From Candidatus Aminicenantota bacterium (GTDB lineage Bacteria > Acidobacteriota > Aminicenantia > UBA2199): a stretch of 8,070 bases of DNA. The DNA is taken from assembly GCA_020355945.1 (NCBI GenBank), contig CP070627.1:5038169-5046238 (forward strand), given 5' to 3'. The number at the start of each line of letters is the position of its first letter. Position 1 is the first letter of the stretch. The notes beneath the pieces were generated by a model. That model did no database searches. It was not told the origin of the DNA and saw only the letters and a program-made list of their open reading frames with translations. This document shows, one piece after another, positions 1-6,823 of the stretch. Position numbers and translations under genes: made by a program.

Positions 1-91
1 CGTATATGTGAAAAACAATGGTTTCCCGGCCTTGATGTTCTTGAAAGGAAGCACATGGTTTTCCAGGGATAAAATTAATTTTTGTATTCAT
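1..91 (-). CDS. 5' end of an unidentified gene, cut by the window edge
   Basis: An ATG at 91-89 opens a frame that runs without a stop to the left edge, giving 30 codons that begin MNTKINFIPGKPCASF and end TIVFHIY. It is preceded by AGGAGG at 101-96 with a 4-nt gap, and begins 16 nt after the TGA of the receptor-like gene, so it is very probably the next gene of the same operon. There is no hydrophobic signal stretch in the visible part, so the product looks cytoplasmic. I do not recognise the family from 30 residues. Its placement directly after the receptor/NTPase gene makes it a possible partner or output of that protein, which is inference from position only. Confidence 0.72.
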   Translation of the reverse strand, partial: MNTKINFIPGKPCASFQEHQGRETIVFHIY

Positions 92-95
92 TTAT

Positions 96-101
96 CCTCC
101 T
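96..101 (-). promoter_or_regulatory. Ribosome binding site of the left-edge gene
   Basis: AGGAGG lies 4 nt before the ATG at 91-89, inside the short gap after the stop codon at 110-108. It is the main support for a real gene running off the left edge. Confidence 0.7.
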
Positions 102-107
102 TCCCCT

Positions 108-2546
108 TCAGTCATTTGATATATCTTCGCCCTCTTGATAATAGTAGCTTATCCAATGCCTCATTATATCGATTTTGAAGCGAATTAAATTCTTTTTCCA
201 TTCGAGTAGTAGATGAGTTCCCTTTTTTAGTTTTGATATTGCCTCATAATATTCTGTTCCGGATATATCAAAGCGATTGGATTCGATTGTCTTTAAAATT
301 TTATCATGAGCGGCAAATGTATTTTCATCTTTAATAGAATTGGCCAGGGCTGCTAATGCAGCTTTTTCTTGAGGATTCATACCTCGCCATGTTTCCTGTA
401 TATGCCCGGCGGGGTTTTGGACGATAAAATCAATTACTTCCAGTAAATCTTCATGATAAACGGTATTGCGACGCAGCGAGGAATTTATAAGTGAGATAAG
501 TGTTTGGCATATGTATTGAGTATAAAACGGATGTCCTCCTGATAAACGGTAAATCATTTTAGCTGAGCTGCCGTGATATTTTAAAAATTTATCCACTGGC
601 TTTGTTATTAATGCCAATGAATCGCCATAAGATAACAGGGATATTTCTTTTATTTGTGCCACCGGACCAAAAATAGGCGCGAAGGCATCCCCAAAATTTT
701 TCGAGCCGGTTATGATAAAAAATATCGGTAGTTCTAAAATGCTTCTTATATCCGATATCTCTTTGGACTCAACATCCCCGGATAAAAATACGTCCTCTAA
801 GGTTTCAAATTCATCACCAAGGAAAACCAATTTCCTGGGGCTTATTTTTTGACTGCATGAAGAAATGAGTTGATATAGATTGGTGGTATTCTTTTTGAAT
901 TCATTGAATTCCGGGTGGTTTAAAATAATTTGTGACAATACAAACGATAATTTTTGTTTTTCCATGATTTGGGGAACAATTTGGTGAAAATCGAAAAAGA
1001 TGGGGAAGGCCGTGCCATTGATTCTGCCATTGAGTATTTGTAGAAGGATTGATGTTTTTCCGGATCTTCTCCCTCCTTTAAGAAAGATGACTTTAGGTCC
1101 ATCATGTTCAACCCAATTTTTTATCTGCTTAAAATCTTCTTCCCTGCCAAAAAACATATCTCTTGTGGCAATGGGATTTCCAACTACATATTTATTAGGA
1201 ATTGGAGTAAAATCTTTCTGAGGAACTTTTTTATTTATGTTTCTTCTTTTAATTAGTATAATAAATGGAATAAATATAACAATAAAAGTGATTAAAATAA
1301 AAACAATTAGCATTAAATTTGAAGAATTATATTTATATATAAAAGGAGTGAGAGCAATGGGACTATGACGTCTATCTTCTAATGTAATGGTATGAATAAT
1401 TCCTTCGAACTCTTTTAATGATCTTAAGTATTCAAAAATAGAACTTCGGGTTCTATTCCCTTTTTCAACTGCAGTTAATATCATGTTTGCGGAATCATAA
1501 ACCCACGCATCATGTATGCTAAAACCGTAAGTAAACGACAGATCTTTTTTATTCTTCCAATTGCGAAATCTATTTTTATCATAATCTAAATCTTTATTTT
1601 TTTCAATCCATTTTAATAATTTAGCTTTCCATGTAAAAAATTTTTCTTCATCTTTTTGGCTTATTTTAAAATTCATACTGTATATGGTCAATTTTTTTAA
1701 TTGACAACCTAGAGTGCATATATCGGATTCCTGGTGAAAAAATGGGATGGAATGCATCTCTTTATCATCTTCCATTTGTTTTAAAAATTTGTTTTGGGCA
1801 GTATTTGTGCCGGCAAACATTACTATGATTGGCACATGACCCTTCTCATCTTTAATATATTTCAAAATTGAGGTGAAATCATCTTTTGATTTCTGAAACT
1901 TATATGATTTGCGAAATTTTAAACCATGCTTATCAAAGAGAGATTTTAACCTTTCTTCTACTCCATCCGCATAGAGATCATTTTCCTGTCTAACAAGTAT
2001 CGTTTGGTACTTATCTAGATGTGAGGAATACGCCTGTATACGCATATCAAGAGCCTCTTTTGTATTTTGTCGCAATTGAAAAACCGTTGGATAAACTGGA
2101 CTTGTTAATTGACTATTTGCTGACCAGGAAGTAATGATCGGTAAGGAGTAATCTTTTTCCTTGTCAGATTCAATATGTTCCTTTACTATTTCAGCAATTT
2201 TTCCTGTGTTTGTACTGCTATTGCATCCAACGATGCCAATAACTTCAGCTCTTTTAATCAATTCTTTGGCGATCGATGCAGTTTCTCCAGGATCACGATT
2301 GTTATTGCGAAATATGATATCAACATTGGCTTCTTTTAGCCTATTCTTGTTTGTCTCTAGAAATATGTCAATTCCTCTCTTTAATGATAATCCTGAGGAA
2401 TAGATGTCGGATTCCTTAATCGGTCCGACTACTGCTATAGTAACTTTTGGTTTCTTTGGTTCTTTTTTAACTGGATCAGCATATGAGAGCTGCATGACAG
2501 TAGAAGTTGACATAATAATGATTAAACAAAATTTGAAAAATTTCAT
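108..2546 (-). CDS. Receptor-like fusion: type 1 periplasmic-binding domain, one membrane span, STAND/AAA-type NTPase
   Basis: The 812-aa product reads as a single-pass receptor. Residues 1-23 are a signal peptide (basic start, hydrophobic core, cleavage after SYA). Residues about 34-405 resemble the type 1 periplasmic-binding fold of LivJ/ANF-receptor ligand-binding proteins: KVTIAVVGPI opening, GIVGCNSST turn, LPIITSWSAN strand, then a second lobe ending near FIYKY. Residues 410-432 are a membrane helix followed by the basic stop-transfer KRR. The cytoplasmic part has a GREED entry motif (467-471), Walker A GGRRSGKT (491-498), Walker B LVFLGDE (573-579), a sensor-like strand ending TGS (613-615) and LSGGHPFYTQ (668-677), as in STAND-type ATPases. 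The last 95 or so residues are probably helical or winged-helix. An in-frame TTG at 2567 would add seven residues, but those codons contain the AGGAGG that serves the ATG at 2546, so the ATG is preferred. Likely role: sensing an extracytoplasmic small molecule and switching an NTPase. The ligand and output are unknown. Confidence 0.9.
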   Translation of the reverse strand: MKFFKFCLIIIMSTSTVMQLSYADPVKKEPKKPKVTIAVVGPIKESDIYSSGLSLKRGIDIFLETNKNRLKEANVDIIFRNNNRDPGETASIAKELIKRAEVIGIVGCNSSTNTGKIAEIVKEHIESDKEKDYSLPIITSWSANSQLTSPVYPTVFQLRQNTKEALDMRIQAYSSHLDKYQTILVRQENDLYADGVEERLKSLFDKHGLKFRKSYKFQKSKDDFTSILKYIKDEKGHVPIIVMFAGTNTAQNKFLKQMEDDKEMHSIPFFHQESDICTLGCQLKKLTIYSMNFKISQKDEEKFFTWKAKLLKWIEKNKDLDYDKNRFRNWKNKKDLSFTYGFSIHDAWVYDSANMILTAVEKGNRTRSSIFEYLRSLKEFEGIIHTITLEDRRHSPIALTPFIYKYNSSNLMLIVFILITFIVIFIPFIILIKRRNINKKVPQKDFTPIPNKYVVGNPIATRDMFFGREEDFKQIKNWVEHDGPKVIFLKGGRRSGKTSILLQILNGRINGTAFPIFFDFHQIVPQIMEKQKLSFVLSQIILNHPEFNEFKKNTTNLYQLISSCSQKISPRKLVFLGDEFETLEDVFLSGDVESKEISDIRSILELPIFFIITGSKNFGDAFAPIFGPVAQIKEISLLSYGDSLALITKPVDKFLKYHGSSAKMIYRLSGGHPFYTQYICQTLISLINSSLRRNTVYHEDLLEVIDFIVQNPAGHIQETWRGMNPQEKAALAALANSIKDENTFAAHDKILKTIESNRFDISGTEYYEAISKLKKGTHLLLEWKKNLIRFKIDIMRHWISYYYQEGEDISND

Positions 2547-2552
2547 ATATAT

Positions 2553-2558
2553 CCTCCT
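2553..2558 (-). promoter_or_regulatory. Ribosome binding site that fixes the receptor gene start
   Basis: AGGAGG lies 6 nt upstream of ATG 2546-2544. Because it falls inside the codons of the longer TTG-initiated reading, it argues for the ATG start and against the seven-residue extension. Confidence 0.85.
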
Positions 2559-2563
2559 ATATT

Positions 2564-3376
2564 TCAATTAATATCAATCAAATCGGGAAAACTTAAATCC
2601 GATTTTTGACTTAAAATTTCCAGGCAGTTGGCAACTTCATCCGGGATGCCAATAAAATTCTTTATTTCTTCAATTTTTTTATATTCTTGTTTTGTCAAGA
2701 GTCTGTCCTTCAAGGCCAAATCAAAGAATGACATATAAATCCAGGAACTGAAAAATATATCCGAGAACAATTGATTTAAACTTTTCTTCAAGGTGTCGCT
2801 CTCTTTTAGCGATGAATATTCTTTAAAAAAAAGCAGCCAGTATTTCGGTATTTTATTTTTTCTTTCCAGGGCTTTCCAGTCATTGATATTTCCCGGGAGT
2901 TTTAAACCGAAAAGCTTCAACCCGAATGCTTCAAAGCTTTTATTGTCACTCTTGCCATTAGCGATTTCAAGCCAGTCTGCCGGGGAAGGTGGAAGTAATT
3001 GACAGTACCCTGATTGATGTATAAAAAGATTATCTGGCTCCCAGACTTTTGAAAATAATTGATTCCGATATAGATAAATGTCTAAATTCATTGTTTGTTT
3101 TAAAATTGAAATCTTCTCAAAAGTTGATAATGAGCCTGGCAATAAATCACTCAATTGTGATGAAGGATAACGATCAATAATACCGGAGGTTTCAAAAATA
3201 TTTTTACTTTCTATGGTCTTGTATTCAACCCGTTCCGGGAAAAGTGCATTTGGATGTCGAAGACTTTGCCACTTTTTTATGAAATCCTTGTATTCAGCAA
3301 ATATATCCTTGAATTCAAAATACGTTTCCAGGGATATTATCCCGCTTAATACATTATTTTCAATTGTCCAACTCAT
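2564..3376 (-). CDS. Probable degenerate protein kinase (pseudokinase-like protein)
   Basis: The 270-aa cytoplasmic product has no signal peptide or membrane span. Read against the protein-kinase fold it shows a recognisable skeleton: LRHPN (39-43) as in the alphaC-beta4 'LxHPNI' turn; FETSGIIDRY...SQLSDLL (61-79) like the hinge 'VMEY..GSLsdLL'; FEKISILKQTMNLDIYLYR (86-104) like helix E; EPDNLFIHQSGYCQLLP (113-129) in the place of 'KPDNIlid.dG.vKLlDFG'; and FGLKLFGLKLPG (151-162) like helix F 'lGvlLyELLtG'. The catalytic positions look lost: the HRD aspartate aligns with Val111, DFG reads PPS (129-131), there is no glycine loop, and the VAIK lysine has no clear counterpart. The N-lobe is very short. 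I chose ATG 3376, with a weak AGG 7 nt upstream. A TTG at 3445 would add 23 residues overlapping the transporter gene and has no ribosome site. The gene lies 34 nt after the transporter and 17 nt before the receptor. The kinase reading is by eye; the alternative is an unrelated helical protein. Confidence 0.8.
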   Translation of the reverse strand: MSWTIENNVLSGIISLETYFEFKDIFAEYKDFIKKWQSLRHPNALFPERVEYKTIESKNIFETSGIIDRYPSSQLSDLLPGSLSTFEKISILKQTMNLDIYLYRNQLFSKVWEPDNLFIHQSGYCQLLPPSPADWLEIANGKSDNKSFEAFGLKLFGLKLPGNINDWKALERKNKIPKYWLLFFKEYSSLKESDTLKKSLNQLFSDIFFSSWIYMSFFDLALKDRLLTKQEYKKIEEIKNFIGIPDEVANCLEILSQKSDLSFPDLIDIN

Positions 3377-3410
3377 TTGTAAACCTATTGAGAAGCAATT
3401 TTGTATTTTA

Positions 3411-6200
3411 TTAATAAAAAATTTTAATCGCGATAAATACCCCAACCATTAGTACAAAGGTAAGTATAAGCAGGTAAATCAATGTCGTTTTAAAATGAAT
3501 CGGGCGAAATATTGCTGCCCGGGGCTGAATGGATATTATCCAATTCCATAGTCCCCTATCGTTCGCATCCAATTTTTCTCCTTTATCAATTTTTTCCCTT
3601 ATTATTTTCTCCAGTAGATTATCAAGTGGTTTATTTTTTTCCTCTGACCCCCCAAACTCGTTCTCACCTTTAATTTCTCTTTTAATTAGTTCTTCAATCA
3701 TAGGGGGTATAGGAGCAGTATCAACATCAATTTTATAATTTTGTTTTTTGATTCTTTTAAGAAAATTCAACTCATTACACGAAAGTCCAGAACTATCTAA
3801 AAATTTATCTGTTACAGCTTTTATGGATTCAGATAATAGATTTTTGAAAAATGGGAGGTTATTTATTGTCTTCACGCTCATTTCATCGATTCTATATCTA
3901 AAAGGATGAATGGCGAAGGATTTCATGCCTGAATCAATAATTGAATTACTTTGGGAATTATTTCCAGTTTGCTTTTTAGGCATCTCTTTTTCAAAAAGTA
4001 AAACGGCTGCTTCATATCCCCAACGACTGACCATTGCCTGTGAAGAATAATAAACCGGTTTGGTCATATCCGGGAAGGGCTGTATGCTCCCGGCAAGTAA
4101 GATTTGTATAATAAGTAAGAATGGAAGTACGGCTTTTGCGGCTGCGGCTGATTTTATAAAAGAAGAAACAAACATTGCTGTTGCTATAGAAGCGATGGAG
4201 ATGAGCCATAAAAGAAGTGTAAATTTGAGAAACAATCCCATCATCAACCTGTCAAAAAACGAGTTAAATGACGATGGTTCATATATAAAAGCAGGCAGTA
4301 TATTGAATAAAAGGTGAAAAAATAACGAAAAAAGGAACACCTGTCCCAACGTTATTATTGCTAATGATATAAATCTTGAGATAACAAAGTCGAAATTGTT
4401 TAAGAAGCTTAATCGTTCTTGATTGTAGAAAACTTTAGCGGCTGGAATTTCTTCGATTGACTTTGAAAATCCAAACCAAACCGCGGCCAGGGAAGCCAGG
4501 AAGATAATAACATGAGGTGTGCGATAATCCTGTAATGGTAAAAATAGTTCACTATCCGTTATGGTCTTGAAAACAAAAAAGAAAGAAAAAGCCATGAGGA
4601 GGGTTTGTCCATAAGTTACACCTAAATCAATTTTATCTCTGAAAAATGAAAGCAATCTTCGCCGGGTAAGTTTTATTATTTGCTTTATGTGATTGTATCT
4701 TTTTTGTTCTTTTATTTTGATTTGATTATTTACCTGAGACTTTTGGCTGGGTTTATTTTCCGTTATCGGAAACTCTTCAAGTTCCTTTATGCTTTCCTGG
4801 ATATACTTTTGATAATATATAGAACCTTCATATATTTGGTTCCATTGTACCGGGGAAGTGTGGCGCTCCTTTTGTCCATTTTTTTCAATTCTTTTTTCCA
4901 ATATATCAAAGATTAATTTTGGAGATTTGTATGGAGAATGCTGCCTTCTTGAGAAATATTGCATTGCATCGGATGCAGGGCCATAATATGCAATAAAACC
5001 ACCTTTATCCATGACCAGCAATTTATCCATCAAATCAAGTGCCTCAATGTCAGGGGAATGTATGGTTAGGAATACAATTTTTCCATTATCCGCAATTCTT
5101 CTTAAATGTCTCAAAATATTGTAAGTGTCCCAGGCGGAAAGACCTGTTGTAACCTCGTCTGCCAATATTACTTTAGGGTCTAAAACCATCTCTGTTGCCA
5201 GGTTTACTCGTTTCCTTTGACCACCGGAAATTTTTGAACATTGAATATGTTTACAATCCTCAAGGTATAAATCTTTTAAAATTTTCTGCACGTTTTTCAT
5301 TATTGTTTTGTTCTCCCAATCGCTGGGCACTCTGAGGGAGGTGGAGAACTTTAAATTCTCTTCTACTGTTAAAGCCGGATAGACAACATCATCCTGGGGA
5401 ATGTAAGCGATATCTTTAAAATATTGAGGGTTTTCAAACAAATTTATGTTGTTAACTAAAATTTTTCCTGATACAGCCTTGAAAATACCGCGAATAGTAC
5501 GCAAAAATACACTTTTTCCACAGCCGCTTGGGCCGATGATGCCAATGAACTCGCCAGCTCTGGCACTCAATGAAAGATTTCGGATCAGATAATTGCTCCC
5601 GCTTGTTTTTACATTTATATTTTTTATGTCAATCCTATTTTTTTCAAAATATTCAATGGATAAAAAAGGAGATTTTTTTAGAGTCACTGTATAATTTCCC
5701 AAGCGAATGAACCTCTCTCCTACTCCTTCATATATTTTTTTACCTGCCTTCGTTTGTATTATCCACCGATTATCCTTATTTTGCAATTTTAAATGAATTT
5801 TGTTAATTCGAGCAGAAGGCAAAATAATATCACAGGTACTCCCTGAGCCAATTTTATAGATTCTTTCGTGCTTTATTTCAAAGTCTTGCTGTTTTTCCTC
5901 CTCGAAATAGCCATCCCCGATTAAGGTGTTATTTTTTAATTGACCTCCCATCAATTCTCTCAAAGTAAACGTTAATTTTCCAATTTTTATTGGGGTAAAT
6001 GAATCGATTCTTGCTGCAGCAATTTTTTTTCGTTCGACAGTGGTTTCACCTGATTTGCTAATGTCTCTTATGAAAAATTCGCTTTTGGTTAATTGAAAAA
6101 CTTCCAGATGATGGGCTGATATCGATGGATGAGAAATAACAAAATCGCATTCTTCTGAACTTCCGACCAGGTATCGCTGTATTGAATTTTTTTTATCCAT
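3411..6200 (-). CDS. FHA-FHA-ABC transporter (ABCG-like half transporter, Rv1747-type architecture)
   Basis: The 929-aa product fuses two FHA domains, an ATPase and a permease. FHA1 (about 8-80) contains VGSSEECDFVI and SISAHHLEV; FHA2 (about 112-176) contains IGSGSTCDIIL and INKIHLKL. The ATPase spans about 190-415: Walker A GPSGCGKS (223-230), Q-loop YIPQDD (Gln269), signature SGGQRKR (325-331), Walker B VILADE (344-349) and H-loop His381. The sequence after Walker B is VTTGLSAWD, where ABCG proteins usually have PTSGLD. Probable membrane helices are near 528-547, 563-580, 608-632, 651-680 and 688-706, with a last one at 905-927. About 195 residues between the final two probably lie outside the membrane. 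The order FHA-FHA-ATPase-permease matches Mycobacterium Rv1747, an exporter regulated by phosphothreonine signalling. Both FHA domains have Ser where the phosphothreonine-binding Arg normally follows Gly. ATG 6200 has only a poor ribosome site. The substrate is unknown; export is likely. Confidence 0.93.
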   Translation of the reverse strand: MDKKNSIQRYLVGSSEECDFVISHPSISAHHLEVFQLTKSEFFIRDISKSGETTVERKKIAAARIDSFTPIKIGKLTFTLRELMGGQLKNNTLIGDGYFEEEKQQDFEIKHERIYKIGSGSTCDIILPSARINKIHLKLQNKDNRWIIQTKAGKKIYEGVGERFIRLGNYTVTLKKSPFLSIEYFEKNRIDIKNINVKTSGSNYLIRNLSLSARAGEFIGIIGPSGCGKSVFLRTIRGIFKAVSGKILVNNINLFENPQYFKDIAYIPQDDVVYPALTVEENLKFSTSLRVPSDWENKTIMKNVQKILKDLYLEDCKHIQCSKISGGQRKRVNLATEMVLDPKVILADEVTTGLSAWDTYNILRHLRRIADNGKIVFLTIHSPDIEALDLMDKLLVMDKGGFIAYYGPASDAMQYFSRRQHSPYKSPKLIFDILEKRIEKNGQKERHTSPVQWNQIYEGSIYYQKYIQESIKELEEFPITENKPSQKSQVNNQIKIKEQKRYNHIKQIIKLTRRRLLSFFRDKIDLGVTYGQTLLMAFSFFFVFKTITDSELFLPLQDYRTPHVIIFLASLAAVWFGFSKSIEEIPAAKVFYNQERLSFLNNFDFVISRFISLAIITLGQVFLFSLFFHLLFNILPAFIYEPSSFNSFFDRLMMGLFLKFTLLLWLISIASIATAMFVSSFIKSAAAAKAVLPFLLIIQILLAGSIQPFPDMTKPVYYSSQAMVSRWGYEAAVLLFEKEMPKKQTGNNSQSNSIIDSGMKSFAIHPFRYRIDEMSVKTINNLPFFKNLLSESIKAVTDKFLDSSGLSCNELNFLKRIKKQNYKIDVDTAPIPPMIEELIKREIKGENEFGGSEEKNKPLDNLLEKIIREKIDKGEKLDANDRGLWNWIISIQPRAAIFRPIHFKTTLIYLLILTFVLMVGVFIAIKIFY

Positions 6201-6323
6201 GGTTATTCATCATTTCTACAATATCGAGCTTATTTCTTTTTGTATAGAAAGGTACTCACAGGGAATAAGGTGGCACCCCATCCCCCCTGCACTCCTACAA
6301 CAAATACAGGTTGTGAAAAATTA
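6201..6323 (-). other. 123-nt gap between the PPC-like gene and the FHA transporter gene
   Basis: This is the longest gap inside the gene cluster; the others are 16 to 34 nt. I see no convincing terminator: there is a G-rich patch near 6270-6296 but no stem followed by a T-run in the minus direction. I see no strong promoter either. A six-codon frame (ATG at 6213) overlaps the transporter start in another register and has no clear ribosome site. The gap may hold an internal promoter or processing site, but nothing can be named. Confidence 0.4.
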
Positions 6324-6797
6324 TCAATCCCAATCTATAACTTTGTCTTCCTCTTTAAAGCAAATAGCTACATTAGAATACCCGGAACCTTCATACATCT
6401 TTACCTTTATATAAAAAGTTCCAGACCATTGTGGGGTAACTTCAACAATTGGCAGTGCATCTTCCTGTGAGTCTTTATCTATTTCATTCCAGTTTTCATC
6501 ATATAAATAAATATCAAGGTCCCTGGTATAATCATCCCCGGCTGCAAGAATCTTGTACTTATTTCCTCTATATAAGGTCGTTTTTATAGTGTAGTAATCA
6601 CCTTCCGTCAAATATTTGCCTTTAGCCTCGGGTCTAGGCTCGTAACCCTGTAACACTAATAATGCAACCGCCGCCTCAAGTTTTCTCATTGAAACGCTGT
6701 CCTGCCCTTCTAACTTTACGGTAGTTAACATTAATGAGAGGAGAAACGTAAATGCCAGCAACCAAAGTGCAGAATAAAAAATATTTTTTCTTTTCAT
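6324..6797 (-). CDS. Secreted protein with a pre-peptidase C-terminal (PPC)-like beta-sandwich
   Basis: The 157-aa product starts MKRKNIFYSALWLLAFTFLL, a clear signal peptide, with cleavage probably between residues 25 and 32. The mature part has a short helical segment (37-50) and then strand-rich sequence: DYYTIKTTLYRGNKYKILAAG (67-87), DLDIYLYDENWNEI (93-106), and TPQWSGTFYIKVKMYEGSGY (121-140) followed by SNVAICF. The pattern 'Y.I..G DxDLDxYLYD ... GtYyIkV....gg.Y.v.i' is that of PPC-type domains, small beta-sandwiches that bind proteins, sugars or Ca2+ and often assist secreted enzymes. Here the domain stands alone without a peptidase. ATG 6797 has AAGGAG 6 nt upstream. An ATG at 6827 overlaps the preceding gene's stop but would bury the signal peptide behind ten charged residues. 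It may be cargo or an extracytoplasmic partner of the transporter or receptor encoded downstream; that is inference. Confidence 0.85.
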   Translation of the reverse strand: MKRKNIFYSALWLLAFTFLLSLMLTTVKLEGQDSVSMRKLEAAVALLVLQGYEPRPEAKGKYLTEGDYYTIKTTLYRGNKYKILAAGDDYTRDLDIYLYDENWNEIDKDSQEDALPIVEVTPQWSGTFYIKVKMYEGSGYSNVAICFKEEDKVIDWD

Positions 6798-6803
6798 TTT
6801 AGA

Positions 6804-6809
6804 CTCCTT
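6804..6809 (-). promoter_or_regulatory. Ribosome binding site that fixes the PPC-like gene start
   Basis: AAGGAG lies 6 nt before ATG 6797-6795 and sits within the codons of the longer reading from ATG 6827. It favours the shorter protein, which begins directly with a standard signal peptide. Confidence 0.75.
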
Positions 6810-6823
6810 TTTTAGATTATCAT

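Noticed and set aside
3377..3445. Longer N-terminus of the pseudokinase-like protein from TTG 3445.
   Set aside because: The extension overlaps the transporter's 3' end, has no ribosome site, and adds residues not expected in the kinase fold.
5100..5180. The ATPase as inactive because the sequence after Walker B is VTTGLSAWD rather than PTSGLD.
   Set aside because: Walker A, Walker B with Glu349, the signature SGGQ and H-loop His381 are all intact, so the variant is better seen as a family feature than as loss of activity.
6201..6323. Terminator, riboswitch or small gene in the 123-nt intra-operon gap.
   Set aside because: There is no stable stem with a T-run, no known riboswitch core and no frame with a ribosome site.
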